Positions 18,128 to 26,747 of a DNA stretch of 64,000 nucleotides are shown piece after piece (within the stretch, counting starts at the first letter, position 1; each line of letters starts with the position of its first letter). The notes under the pieces are model-generated. The model did not search any database. It saw nothing but the letters and a program-made list of their open reading frames with translations, and was not told where the DNA came from. The position numbers were made by a program, and so were the translations under genes. The DNA is from an uncultured Clostridia bacterium (GTDB lineage: Bacteria; Bacillota; Clostridia; Christensenellales; CAG-138). The stretch is taken from the NCBI GenBank assembly GCA_944366945.1, contig CALVWJ010000002.1:125269-189268 (forward strand), given 5' to 3'.

Positions 18128-18159
18128 CTTTTCCAAACCTCTTTTCGGTTTGGAAAAAG
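18128..18159. repeat. Inverted repeat downstream of the DUF554 gene
   Basis: CTTTTCCAAACC / GGTTTGGAAAAG, a 12-bp perfect stem with a 7-nt loop, 20 bp after the DUF554 stop. No T tract follows on either strand, so it is not a classical terminator; it may be an mRNA 3'-end stabiliser. Confidence 0.5.
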
Positions 18160-18276
18160 GCGCTTGGAAGCCGTTTCCAGAATAGTACGCATGGAATTGT
18201 TGCAAGGGGACGCTGCTCTGGAAGCGGCCTGTTCCCAAGGCCTAAGGCAATAAGCTTATGATGTTTCCCAAAGTTA

Positions 18277-18300
18277 AGAGGCACAAGCCTCTTTTTGTTT
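18277..18300 (+). terminator. Rho-independent terminator
   Basis: AGAGGC / GCCTCT stem with an ACAA loop, then TTTTTGTTTT. Plausible terminator of the DUF554 transcript, 170 bp after its stop. The rest of 18160-18513 shows no gene or other structure. Confidence 0.7.
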
Positions 18301-18513
18301 TCCGCATCACCGTTTTGCATGAAAATGCTCTCTTCGCCTGCCTAAACCAAGCATGGAATATTATAATTCAATGTAAATTTAGCGCGTGTGCGCACGTTAT
18401 GTGCGTCCTTAGTGCGCAAATGATGGCAAGCGCTATGATTGCAGGCATTTCGCTGGATTGCCAGAAACGCTTCCTTATGATAAGCTGGGTTTAAAATTGC
18501 AGGGAGACAATGC

Positions 18514-18978
18514 ATGAAACCGCTCTATGTCCTAGTGCAATGCACGTGGGGAATGCTGCAAACCATTTTGGGCTTGTGCGTGTACCTATTTCACAGAAAC
18601 GATCCGCATTTTCATTATCATGGCGCGATTGTAACGCAATGGGAGCATCCATCCAGCGTATCGCTGGGTTTGTTCGTTTTCGTGACGAGTAAACCCTATT
18701 TCGCAAAAAAGTTCGAAAGCACCATTCCCCTTTCGGAATTGTCCCGAGGATTGCTGGTGCATGAATACGGGCACACCATCCAATCTCTCATTTTGGGTCC
18801 GCTCTACTTGATCGCAATCGGTATCCCCTCTACGCTTTGGGGGTTCTCGCCGCAGCTTGCACGCAAAAGGAAAGCGCAACAGCAATCCTATTTCTCCTTT
18901 TTTACGGAGAGGTGGGCCAATGCCCTTGGAGAATTCATAACCAAGGAAATTTTGCTCGGACAATTGGTGATCGACTGA
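18514..18978 (+). CDS. Small membrane protein with HEYGH metalloprotease-like motif
   Basis: A 154-residue protein with hydrophobic stretches at about 8-25 and 50-58 and again around 88-105. Next to the last lies HEYGHTIQS (residue ~83), matching the HExxH zinc-protease signature. A second conserved-looking block, FFTERWANALGE, follows the basic loop RKRKAQQQ. AGGGAG precedes the ATG at 18514 by 7 nt. Similar uncharacterised proteins occur in Bacteroidota and Clostridia. Whether it cleaves peptides is unknown; a third zinc ligand (perhaps Glu in TERWAN) is inferred. Confidence 0.65.
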   Translation: MKPLYVLVQCTWGMLQTILGLCVYLFHRNDPHFHYHGAIVTQWEHPSSVSLGLFVFVTSKPYFAKKFESTIPLSELSRGLLVHEYGHTIQSLILGPLYLIAIGIPSTLWGFSPQLARKRKAQQQSYFSFFTERWANALGEFITKEILLGQLVID

Positions 18979-19417
18979 GCAGTGCCTTCAGCTTCCTGTT
19001 TTACATGCTTCTTGGTTCCGCCAAACAAACGCGAGCGATATCGCGCCATTCTCAGCCCCTCCAAGGGCGCAGCTTTTTAAAAGACAAACAGAGCAGGCTT
19101 TGGTAACTTCCCGTTTTGCTTTTTTTGTTTCTTTGCATGCGAATGCAGTCCCTGCAAAAAACGCTTGGTTGTTCTACGCATTCCTTGCAGGCAGGAATGG
19201 TAGCCTCTTGCGAGGCGAAGCTTTCATGGGGCCACAGCTTTATCAAAAAAAGCATCGCAGAGGCTCTTTCCCTCAGCCCTTGGAGGTTGCAACCGAATTT
19301 GATGCTCCCCTATGGCCTGCAAACCGGCAAAGCCCTGCGCAGTGCGGCTTTCTTGCATACCCCTTTAAGCCGTTGCGCCACGCGGACCTCAAAAATAGAA
19401 CGTTCCGCTTTCTTGAT
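18979..19417. other. Intergenic region without recognisable gene
   Basis: No credible coding sequence. It contains an 18-nt stretch (19146-19163) that recurs in inverted orientation at 26913-26930 and is not part of a gene in either place. There are several short T-rich runs but no convincing RNA gene. Confidence 0.5.
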
Positions 19418-19460
19418 AAACGAACGCCCCCGGGAAGGCTGCGCTTTCCGAGGGCCGTTT
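19418..19460 (-). terminator. Terminator of the NifU-like/GGGtGRT operon
   Basis: An imperfect long stem, AACGGCCCTCGGAAAGC pairing with GCCTTCCCGGGGGCGTT, followed by CGTTT on the minus strand, about 30 bp after the stop at 19489. Confidence 0.55.
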
Positions 19461-19488
19461 CTGTTTTCCAGTTTGCTTTTTTGCCGTT

Positions 19489-20484
19489 TTACTGCGCCTG
19501 GCTTACCGCCACAGCGCAGGCCACAGTGGCTCCGACCATGGGGTTGTTGCCCATGCCGATGAGGCCCATCATCTCAACGTGCGCAGGCACGGAAGAGGAT
19601 CCTGCAAACTGCGCATCCGAGTGCATGCGGCCCATGGTATCCGTCATGCCATAGGAAGCAGGGCCAGCTGCCATGTTATCCGGGTGCAGCGTGCGTCCCG
19701 TGCCGCCGCCGGAGGCAACGGAAAAGTACTTTTTCCCGTTTTCCACGCACCATTTTTTGTATGTGCCTGCAACCGGGTGCTGGAAGCGCGTTGGGTTTGT
19801 GGAATTTCCCGTGATGGATACATCCACGTTTTCATAGCGCATGATGGCAACGCCTTCGTTTACATCGTCCGCACCATAGCAACGCACCTTGGCGCGATCG
19901 CCCTCGCTGAAGGCAGTCTCCCGGGTAATGGAAAGCTGGCCGGTGAACTGGTTGTACTCCGTTTCCACATGGGTAAAGCCATTGATGCGGCTGATGATAT
20001 ACGCGGCATCCTTGCCGAGCCCATTGAGAATGACCTGCAAAGGCTCTTTGCGCACCTTGTTCGCGGTGCGCGCGATGCCGATGGCCCCTTCTGCAGCAGC
20101 AAAACTTTCGTGCCCCGCAAGGAACGCAAAGCAGCGCGTTTCTTCCCGAAGCAGCATCGCGGCAAGGTTCCCATGCCCAAGGCCAACTTGGCGCTGATCT
20201 GCAACGGAGCCGGGAATGCAGAACGCCTGCAATCCTTCGCCGATGGCTTCCGCCGCTTCGGCTGCGGTCTTTGTTTTCTTTTGCACGGCGATGGCTGCGC
20301 CCAGCGTGTAAGCCCAAACCGCATTTTCAAATGCAATGGGTTGGATGCCAAGGACAATCCCGCGCACGTCAATGCCTTTTTCCTTGAGGAGTGCATCCGC
20401 CGCTTCAAAGCTTTCGATTCCATATTGTGCCATCACGCCCTTGATCTTCTCGATCCTTCTTTCATATCCTTCAAACGTAACCAT
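19489..20484 (-). CDS. GGGtGRT protein (uncharacterised family)
   Basis: A 331-residue cytoplasmic protein matching the family named for its GGGtGRT sequence; here it reads SGGGTGRTLHPDNMAAGPASYGMTDTMGRMHSD. The family is annotated in anaerobic bacteria but has no assigned reaction. A glycine-rich loop and several invariant-looking His/Asp residues suggest a ligand- or nucleotide-binding enzyme (inference). AAGGAGG precedes the ATG at 20484. It lies 12 bp after the NifU-like scaffold gene; the two genes commonly occur side by side, suggesting joint action in Fe-S chemistry. Confidence 0.88.
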   Translation of the reverse strand: MVTFEGYERRIEKIKGVMAQYGIESFEAADALLKEKGIDVRGIVLGIQPIAFENAVWAYTLGAAIAVQKKTKTAAEAAEAIGEGLQAFCIPGSVADQRQVGLGHGNLAAMLLREETRCFAFLAGHESFAAAEGAIGIARTANKVRKEPLQVILNGLGKDAAYIISRINGFTHVETEYNQFTGQLSITRETAFSEGDRAKVRCYGADDVNEGVAIMRYENVDVSITGNSTNPTRFQHPVAGTYKKWCVENGKKYFSVASGGGTGRTLHPDNMAAGPASYGMTDTMGRMHSDAQFAGSSSVPAHVEMMGLIGMGNNPMVGATVACAVAVSQAQ

Positions 20485-20496
20485 GGCTCTGCCTCC

Positions 20497-21189
20497 TTAC
20501 TGATGACGGGGGTCAATGACCGTTACCGCCTCGGCAAAACGGCCATAGGTGCTGATGTTCTTCTCATAGGCTTCCTTGGGATCCACGCCTTTTTTGATGG
20601 CATCCATCATCTTGCCCAGGTTCACAAATTGATAGCCGATGATTTCCTTGTTGGCATCAAGCCCGATTGCGAGCACATAACCTTCGGCCATTTCAAGATA
20701 GCGCGGGCCTTTTGCACGCGTCCCGAACATCGTGCCGATCTGCGAGCGCAGTCCCTTGCCCAGATCCTCCAGGCCGGCGCCAATGGCAAGGCCGTTTTCG
20801 GAAAACGCGCTCTGCGTGCGGCCATAAACAATCTGCAGGAACAATTCCCGCATGGCGGTGTTGATCGCATCGCAAACGAGGTCCGAATTGAGCGCCTCGA
20901 GGATGGTTTTCCCAGGCAGGATCTCGCTTGCCATAGCGGCGGAATGCGTCATACCGGAGCAGCCGAGCGTTTCAATGAGCGCTTCTTCGATCACGCCGTT
21001 TTTCACGTTGAGCGTAAGCTTGCAGGCGCCCTGCTGCGGCGCGCACCAGCCTATGCCATGGGTAAAGCCGCTAATATCGGCGATCTCTTTTGCCTTGACC
21101 CACTTACCCTCCTCCGGAATGGGCGCCGGGTCATGCTTTGCGCCTTTTGCGACGCAGAACATCTCTTCAACTTCGCGCGAATATTGCAT
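20497..21189 (-). CDS. Iron-sulfur cluster assembly scaffold-like protein (NifU/IscU fold)
   Basis: A 230-residue protein with an N-terminal IscU/NifU-like region: Cys in GIGWCAPQQGACKL and in TLGCSGMTHSAAMASEI, the latter resembling the GCxaSxAS segment of scaffolds. It is longer than IscU (~130 residues), and the C-terminal ~100 residues (SENGLAIGAGLEDLGKG...) belong to the subfamily encoded beside GGGtGRT proteins. AAAGGAGG lies 10 nt before the ATG at 21189. It is the first gene of a two-gene operon. Cluster binding is inferred from family. Confidence 0.85.
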   Translation of the reverse strand: MQYSREVEEMFCVAKGAKHDPAPIPEEGKWVKAKEIADISGFTHGIGWCAPQQGACKLTLNVKNGVIEEALIETLGCSGMTHSAAMASEILPGKTILEALNSDLVCDAINTAMRELFLQIVYGRTQSAFSENGLAIGAGLEDLGKGLRSQIGTMFGTRAKGPRYLEMAEGYVLAIGLDANKEIIGYQFVNLGKMMDAIKKGVDPKEAYEKNISTYGRFAEAVTVIDPRHQ

Positions 21190-21268
21190 TTGATGCGTTC
21201 CTCCTTTGAATACTCAAGCTTCCATTTGCCCTTTCATCCTGCAGAATCCATAAAGGATGTTAAATATT

Positions 21269-21277
21269 AGTATACCA
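21269..21277 (-). promoter_or_regulatory. Extended -10 promoter of the NifU-like/GGGtGRT operon
   Basis: Minus-strand TGG followed by TATACT; no good -35. About 80 bp upstream of the start codon. Confidence 0.45.
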
Positions 21278-21351
21278 CACTGCATCCGAAATCACCGCAT
21301 AAGTTTTTTTCTCAATCTCCATATTTGGTATAAGTTTCACAAGCATATGTG

Positions 21352-23226
21352 CTATCGCTGCTGCGGAATCCCGCTCCCACGCATGCGCGCCGTGAACGCC
21401 CTAATGAATGGAGAAGCCCGAAGCAGGCCGCAATACCCCAGCATCGGGCGCACGAGCGTAAGCGAATCCCGTGCACGCGTTACCCCAACATAAAAGAGGC
21501 GCGCTTCCTCTTCTGCTGCGCTGGTGCCCGCTTGGGCTGCATCTCCTTCGGCGGGCAGGATGCCCGCCATAAGGTCGATCAAATACACGCGGTCGAATTC
21601 CCGCCCCTTTGCAGCATGGATTGTGGAAAGCGTGATGTGCGCCCCATTTTGGGCCGCGCCCTCCCAGGCACGCAACCGTTCAGCGCAGGGAAGCACGCCG
21701 GCCAAATCCCCGCATGATTCCGCAAGCGCGCACAGGATGTTCAGCTTTTGCAGGTCATCCGCCGTTTGCGGCAGCCCGTTGGCTTTGCGCCAGGCATACT
21801 GCACAGCGCGCGGAGGCTGCATGGAGGCCATGCTGCGAAGTTCTGCTTCGCATTGCTGCACAGCTTCTTCCCGCCGCGAACCAGCATAGAGTTCAGCAAG
21901 CATTGCAAGTGGCGCACGCGCATCGCCCTTTGCCCGGGCGGCAAGCACCGCTTCGCATTCCGCACGGGTGATATAGATCCCCAACCGATGATATACCTTT
22001 GCAAAAACATCCGCATTTCCGAAGTGTAGCGCAAAATCGAGCACGCCTAGGGCATAACGCACGCGTGCACAGGAAAAGAATTCCGCAGAGCGTTCCCCCG
22101 CGCATTCAAATGCAATGCCTGCTTCTGCAAGGGCTTCCAGCAATGGAAGCGCAGAGCCGTTGTTACGGTAAAGCACAGCGGCCGTCTCTCCGGGCGCTAT
22201 GCCTGCGAGTTCCTTGACGAGCCAGGGATACTGCGCGCGCAGATGGGAAAACTGCACTATGCGGATGGGCTCCCCTACAGGCTTTGCAGCCCGCATGTTC
22301 TTCTCGCTCCGCTGCCGGTTGCGGCGGATAAAGCAGGCAGCCGCATAGGCAATCGCCCCGCTTGAGCGGTAATTCGTTTCCAGGCGCAGAATGGCCGCGC
22401 CCGGATAGATTTCGCCGAAGCGGAGGAAAACCTCCGGATAGGCCGCGCGGAACCCATAAATGCTCTGATCCTCATCCCCCACCATGAAAAGTTCGCCCGG
22501 CTGGGCCAGCAGGTAGATGATCCTGTGCTGCACATAAGAAGTATCCTGCGCTTCATCTACATTAATATAATGGTATCGTGCCCGCAGCGCGGCAAGCACC
22601 CTGGGTTCTTGCCGTATTAGGCGATATGCCATGAGGAGTTGATCGTCAAAGTCCATGCGTCCCCGCGCCCGGTTTTCCGCTTCATATGCTCGATAAAGCG
22701 CCGGAAAATCCACCCCTTCCAAATTCTCCGCCTCGATCTGCTCCTTTGAAAAGAGCATGTTTTTCACATAGGTGATGCGTGCATCAACCGCGCTGATCAA
22801 CGCTTCCTCCGGATATTCTGCATCCGGGAACAGCGCGCGGTATAGCCCACGCAGCACAGGCTTGCGCTCAGAAATCAGATCCGGCAGCGGTATACCTGTG
22901 CGCGCGCAATGCCCGGAAAGTACGCTCCTGCAAAGACTGTGGATCGTGCGGAAAGCGGGTGTTTGCGATGGTGGCAGTGCAAAGGTTTCGGTAAACCGGC
23001 GCCGCATTTCCTCTGCTGCTGCGCGGGAAAACGTAAGGGTTAAAATTTCGCCTGCATCGATGCCTCTGCAAAAAAGCATATAGCCGGTACGCGCCGTAAT
23101 CACAGCAGTTTTCCCGCTTCCCGGCACAGCCAAAAGCAACGCATGCCGCCCGGCAATGCGCATGGCAGCGCGCTGCTGATCATCCAGCTCCATATGGAAT
23201 TTTTCCAGGAATTCCGCTTCCGTCAT
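21352..23226 (-). CDS. UvrD/PcrA-type superfamily 1 DNA helicase
   Basis: A 624-residue 3'-5' helicase. Motifs in order: Q-motif LDDQQRAAM, Walker A VPGSGKTA at about 33-41, LTFSRAAAEEMRRR (Ia), DEAQDTS (II), GDEDQSIYGFR (III), NYRSS (IV), TIHAAKGREFDRVYLI (V) and FYVGVTRA (VI). It is shorter than PcrA (~730 residues) and lacks the usual long C-terminal tail, so it may be a paralogue rather than the housekeeping PcrA. The start at 23226 is placed downstream of the promoter at 23258-23286; its ribosome-binding site is weak (GGATG). Probable role: DNA repair or removal of proteins from DNA. Confidence 0.9.
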   Translation of the reverse strand: MTEAEFLEKFHMELDDQQRAAMRIAGRHALLLAVPGSGKTAVITARTGYMLFCRGIDAGEILTLTFSRAAAEEMRRRFTETFALPPSQTPAFRTIHSLCRSVLSGHCARTGIPLPDLISERKPVLRGLYRALFPDAEYPEEALISAVDARITYVKNMLFSKEQIEAENLEGVDFPALYRAYEAENRARGRMDFDDQLLMAYRLIRQEPRVLAALRARYHYINVDEAQDTSYVQHRIIYLLAQPGELFMVGDEDQSIYGFRAAYPEVFLRFGEIYPGAAILRLETNYRSSGAIAYAAACFIRRNRQRSEKNMRAAKPVGEPIRIVQFSHLRAQYPWLVKELAGIAPGETAAVLYRNNGSALPLLEALAEAGIAFECAGERSAEFFSCARVRYALGVLDFALHFGNADVFAKVYHRLGIYITRAECEAVLAARAKGDARAPLAMLAELYAGSRREEAVQQCEAELRSMASMQPPRAVQYAWRKANGLPQTADDLQKLNILCALAESCGDLAGVLPCAERLRAWEGAAQNGAHITLSTIHAAKGREFDRVYLIDLMAGILPAEGDAAQAGTSAAEEEARLFYVGVTRARDSLTLVRPMLGYCGLLRASPFIRAFTARMRGSGIPQQR

Positions 23227-23257
23227 GGGGTTTTCATCCAGCAACCAGATTTGCTTT

Positions 23258-23286
23258 ATTATACTTGATCCCGCGGCATCCTGCAA
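23258..23286 (-). promoter_or_regulatory. Promoter of the UvrD-type helicase gene
   Basis: Minus-strand TTGCAG, 17-nt spacer, TATAAT, about 30 bp upstream of the start at 23226. Confidence 0.65.
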
Positions 23287-23476
23287 ACTCGTACGCAACG
23301 CCGGAGTTGTCCATCGGCTGATAGCCATCCTAACCATAATCCATATCCCCCACAACGTGCACAAGCCTACCATGCTGCGTAGTTGGTTGACCGCCTTTTT
23401 CGATGTGCGCAGCGCATGCTCTGGCTGAATTCAAGCGTAACGCGTGGCTATTGGGCTAGGCAGCGTGCCCGGTTTA

Positions 23477-23485
23477 TGGTAAAAT
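23477..23485 (+). promoter_or_regulatory. Extended -10 promoter of the YhhN-type gene
   Basis: TGG followed by TAAAAT, 41 bp before the ATG at 23527; no clear -35 at normal spacing. Confidence 0.4.
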
Positions 23486-23526
23486 ATATCATTGTGAATA
23501 AAAACACAACCGGAGGGTTACAGCCT

Positions 23527-24213
23527 ATGCCCATAGTTTTGGCCATTGCGTTTGCAGCTCTTTCCTGCGTGCATTTATACGCCTGTTATCGGAAGCGGAT
23601 CCGGCTGCGCATTGCAACAAAGCCCTGCCTGCTTGTCATGCTTGCAGCGCTCTATATTCTCTATGCGCCCTCCTTTCAGTGGCCCGTGTTATTTGCGTTG
23701 CTTTTTGGTTTGGCTGGGGACATTCTGCTGATTCCGAATGGCCTTAAAGTACACTTTGTGATCGGCGCCGTTTCTTTTTCCATTGGCCACGCACTCTATG
23801 CATACACATTATTCTGCTTAACAGGCGCTTTTTCCATGGCCCATGCCCTCTTTGTTATGTTTGCAGCCATGCTTGTTTATGCCACCGCTGTAATACTGAT
23901 CGCCCGCCAGCTGCTCCCGCATGTGCGGGAACACCAGCTGTATATCCTGCTGCCAGCCTATTTTTCCCTCGTCGCGCTCGTTAACGTGGGCGCTTGGTTA
24001 ACGCTGGCCGCTGCGCTGAGCGCTGGAAAAGCGGCGCAGATCTTCGCCGCTTCCCTTCTGGTGGGCGGCGCGCTGCTATTTTTCATCTCGGATACGATCC
24101 TTTCCTATTCCCTCTTCCTGCGCAAATCCCGGCATGCAAATTTCTGGGTCATGCTTACCTATATTAGTGCGCAGGCATTTTTAACCGCAGGGTTTGCATC
24201 TTATTTTTCATAA
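23527..24213 (+). CDS. Lysoplasmalogenase-like membrane protein (YhhN/TMEM86 family)
   Basis: A 228-residue protein with about eight membrane segments. Hallmarks of the YhhN family are the KP in TKPCLLVML, the GDxLL segment in GLAGDILLIPNG, SIGHALYAY and SDTILSY. Family members hydrolyse the vinyl-ether bond of lysoplasmalogens in animals; the bacterial role is mostly unstudied, although plasmalogens occur in anaerobic Clostridia. GGAGGG lies 9 nt before the ATG at 23527; the upstream extension in the same frame has no start signal. Confidence 0.85.
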   Translation: MPIVLAIAFAALSCVHLYACYRKRIRLRIATKPCLLVMLAALYILYAPSFQWPVLFALLFGLAGDILLIPNGLKVHFVIGAVSFSIGHALYAYTLFCLTGAFSMAHALFVMFAAMLVYATAVILIARQLLPHVREHQLYILLPAYFSLVALVNVGAWLTLAAALSAGKAAQIFAASLLVGGALLFFISDTILSYSLFLRKSRHANFWVMLTYISAQAFLTAGFASYFS

Positions 24214-24238
24214 GCGATAGAAAGGATGGTAACGCACA

Positions 24239-24943
24239 ATGCCGCAAAGCAATAAAGCCGTGCTCCAATTGCTCCGCATCCTGCGCGCAGAAACCGATGC
24301 AGGCCATCGCCTCACTGCACCCATGTTGCTTGAACGGCTTACAGCGTGCGGCATACACGCGGAGCGCCGCAGCATTTACCGAGCCATCGCAGCGTTGCGG
24401 CAATGTGGCATCCCGATTGAAAAAACAACTACCGGATATTATTATGCTCATACGGCCGCAGAGAACGATGCATATGCTGCGCTTGCCGCAGCCGTGGAGG
24501 CGGCCGGGTTTCTTTCCTCCGCGCGCAAGCAGGCGCTTCTCGAGCATATCAAAACGCAGGCAGGACCATGCGCATCAGAAAGTGCGCTCTCCCTCAGCGC
24601 CACCATTTCGGGCCCTTCCACAAAGGATGATGCGCTTTTTATCGCTTTGCAATGCGCGAGCCATGCGATTTCTGGCGGTACCCAGCTCACATTTCTCTTC
24701 TCCACATCGGAAAGCGAACGCCTGCGCGTAAACCCCTATGCACTCGCATTCCAAGAAGGTATCCCCTTTCTGCTTTGCAATAAGGAAGGCGAGCCCGGGC
24801 TTTCATGCTTTCCGCTCGCCTCCCTTTTAAACCTTCGTGAGGAACAACAACCTCGTAGGCATTTTTCCGAAGTAAGCCCCTACAAGGTGCGCTTTGATGT
24901 TGAAGATGCGTTGCGGCATACTTTGGGGAAGGAATTCCGATAA
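24239..24943 (+). CDS. HTH transcriptional regulator of the WYL/YafY type
   Basis: A 234-residue regulator. The N-terminal winged helix includes APMLLERLTACGIHAERRSIYRAIAALRQCGIPIE, the DeoR/YafY-like HTH, followed by TTGYYYAH. The C-terminal ~150 residues fall where a WYL domain is expected but lack a clear WYL triplet; RVNPYALAFQEGIPFLLC is the best match to the conserved YxLxxxxGxWYL strand. WYL domains bind ligands, often single-stranded DNA or nucleotides. AAAGG precedes the ATG. The target is unknown. Confidence 0.7.
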   Translation: MPQSNKAVLQLLRILRAETDAGHRLTAPMLLERLTACGIHAERRSIYRAIAALRQCGIPIEKTTTGYYYAHTAAENDAYAALAAAVEAAGFLSSARKQALLEHIKTQAGPCASESALSLSATISGPSTKDDALFIALQCASHAISGGTQLTFLFSTSESERLRVNPYALAFQEGIPFLLCNKEGEPGLSCFPLASLLNLREEQQPRRHFSEVSPYKVRFDVEDALRHTLGKEFR

Positions 24944-24958
24944 AATCCCTTTGCAGGA

Positions 24959-25504
24959 ATGGAGCAATCCGCTGCTGTCAGACAGGTGGCAACGCATTTT
25001 AATTTGGAGGATGCAGGGAACATCAAGCTAGCTGAAATTGCCGAAAAAGAAGTGCTGAAATGCTACCATGGGCATGTGATGAGAGCGCAAAGCAATCTCC
25101 ATCCCCTTGTTGAAAGATTTCACGCTCCGGATTGTACTGCAGATACCTTAGGCAATTGTTGGTATGCTGCATTTGTATATCACTGCGTTCTGCTTTCGGG
25201 CTATAATTTGCCTGTCAAAGCAAAAAAGGTGGCGCATAGTTTTGGTTGGGTGCGCGGCTGGGAAGAATGGGCAAAATCCGATGCGGTTAGGCTGTGGAAA
25301 AGCGCGGAGGCAGGGCCAGCAATCGGCGATATCGTTTTGTTCGATGCGATTTATGATGGCAATGCGCCGGATCATATCGCAATCGTCATCGGTTTTTCTC
25401 CCGAGCATCTTCAAACCGCAGAAGGCAATTTCAACAATGTGTCCGCAATTGTTGAAAGAGGGTATGCGCAAGTGAGAGGCTATATCCAGCTGGGCGCAGC
25501 CTAG
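24959..25504 (+). CDS. CHAP/NlpC-like amidase-fold protein
   Basis: A 181-residue protein resembling CHAP-domain cysteine amidases: the region AEIAEKEV, Cys in GNCWYAAFVYHC (~67), GDIVLFD, then His in DHIAIVIGF and Asn/Glu in AEGNFNN give the expected Cys-His-Asn order. There is no signal peptide or wall-binding domain, so it may act inside the cell or on imported peptides. The ATG at 24959 has a poorly spaced AGGA directly before it. It is in the same frame as the upstream regulator, separated by one TAA and 15 nt, so coupled re-initiation is possible. Confidence 0.65.
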   Translation: MEQSAAVRQVATHFNLEDAGNIKLAEIAEKEVLKCYHGHVMRAQSNLHPLVERFHAPDCTADTLGNCWYAAFVYHCVLLSGYNLPVKAKKVAHSFGWVRGWEEWAKSDAVRLWKSAEAGPAIGDIVLFDAIYDGNAPDHIAIVIGFSPEHLQTAEGNFNNVSAIVERGYAQVRGYIQLGAA

Positions 25505-25788
25505 CGGAAAGTTTCTGGGGAACCTTGGGACGGGCAGGCACAGTTTTCCTCTGTCCACCCGGAACGGATCTGCTGCATGATCGCGCTTAGCGCCTATTGT
25601 TGTATCTTCCAAGCTGCGTGGGTGCTAGAGGCTGCATGCGTTTTTCAATGGAATATAAAGGCGGCAGCATTGCCCTTGCTTTTTGTATATACCAAAGTCC
25701 CATGCCGTGTTCTGCAAGAGTTGTTTCTTTCCACGCCAAAGTCTATTACAAAGCACTTCAAGCACCTTCTTCACCGGTTTGGCTCTCA

Positions 25789-26688
25789 TTATGCGTTCAG
25801 TTCCAGCACAGCGTTTACCGTCCCATCCATACAGTTGTACCAGAAATATCCATCGTGAATTTCATGCTTTGCGTCTTCAAATACATAATAGATCAGCATG
25901 GATTCGCTATCCAAGCCCCATTGTAAAAACTGATAGGTAATTTCCGGCCAGCCGCCTTCATCCACGTATCCATATCCTTCCTTAGCGAGCTCCGTCGCGC
26001 TGACCCCCATGGTAAGGTAAGCAGACAAGTTGCTGCTGGAGTGCCATTCAAGCCAATTCAGCACAAAATGCAATCCATCCTCATATTCAAGCGCAAGAAC
26101 GTATTTTTTGCTGTCCGGCGCCCACCAAAGCCCCCGATAGACGCAGTCGCCATAAATAATCCGCGTTTGTGCGCCATCTTCCTCCTGCAGGATTAGGGAA
26201 GTGGCATCCTCTAAGGAAAAGCCTGCGCCTTCAAGCGCCTTATTGTAAATCGTAACTTTTTTGGTTTCATCGGGCGAAGTGGTTTTGTCTACCACGAAAA
26301 AATATCCATTTTTCCAGAAAATCCCGACGCAAATTACAAGCAGTAACGCTATGCACAGAGCCGTCACACGCAGATAGTTTTTCTTTGTTCGCTTCAGTTT
26401 GCGCGCAATTTCATTCATGGAATAATCAATCATGCTTTTTGCCCCTTCTTCCGTTTCTTCGCTGCGTTCCACCTGCGTTTCCCTTTCCCCTGCAATCAAA
26501 TCAAGCACAGAACACCCAAGAATGCCCGCAAGCGGTTCAAGCAACGCAATATCCGGTGCACATAAACCGCGCTCCCATTTTGAAACAGCACGATCGGTAA
26601 TATGAAGCAACGCCGCAAGTTCCTTTTGCGTCATGCCTTTCCCTTTCCTTAGCTCCTTGATCAGCTGGCCTGTTTTTGTATTATCCAT
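25789..26688 (-). CDS. XRE-family regulator with membrane anchor and extracytoplasmic domain
   Basis: A 299-residue protein: an HTH_3 domain at about 5-60 (IKELRKGKGMTQKELAALLHITDRAVSKWERG), a linker, one membrane segment around 107-127, and an extracellular ~170-residue domain. The first part is typical of Clostridia XRE regulators that carry a sensor anchored in the membrane. The outer domain has no clear family. The ATG at 26688 has GGGGG 6 nt upstream and is preferred over 26700. It is a single gene with its own promoter. Confidence 0.82.
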   Translation of the reverse strand: MDNTKTGQLIKELRKGKGMTQKELAALLHITDRAVSKWERGLCAPDIALLEPLAGILGCSVLDLIAGERETQVERSEETEEGAKSMIDYSMNEIARKLKRTKKNYLRVTALCIALLLVICVGIFWKNGYFFVVDKTTSPDETKKVTIYNKALEGAGFSLEDATSLILQEEDGAQTRIIYGDCVYRGLWWAPDSKKYVLALEYEDGLHFVLNWLEWHSSSNLSAYLTMGVSATELAKEGYGYVDEGGWPEITYQFLQWGLDSESMLIYYVFEDAKHEIHDGYFWYNCMDGTVNAVLELNA

Positions 26689-26718
26689 AAATGCCCCCAT
26701 GCGTTTTCCAATGCGTTT

Positions 26719-26747
26719 ATTATAGGGAATCGCGTTTTAAAAGTCAC
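26719..26747 (-). promoter_or_regulatory. Promoter of the XRE membrane regulator
   Basis: Minus-strand GTGACT, 17-nt spacer, TATAAT, just upstream of the start region. Confidence 0.55.

Noticed and set aside
19579..21270. 563-codon plus-strand open frame
   Set aside because: Antisense to the GGGtGRT and NifU-like genes, whose family motifs are clear; composition (many His, Arg, Ala) is that of an antisense frame in a GC-rich gene.
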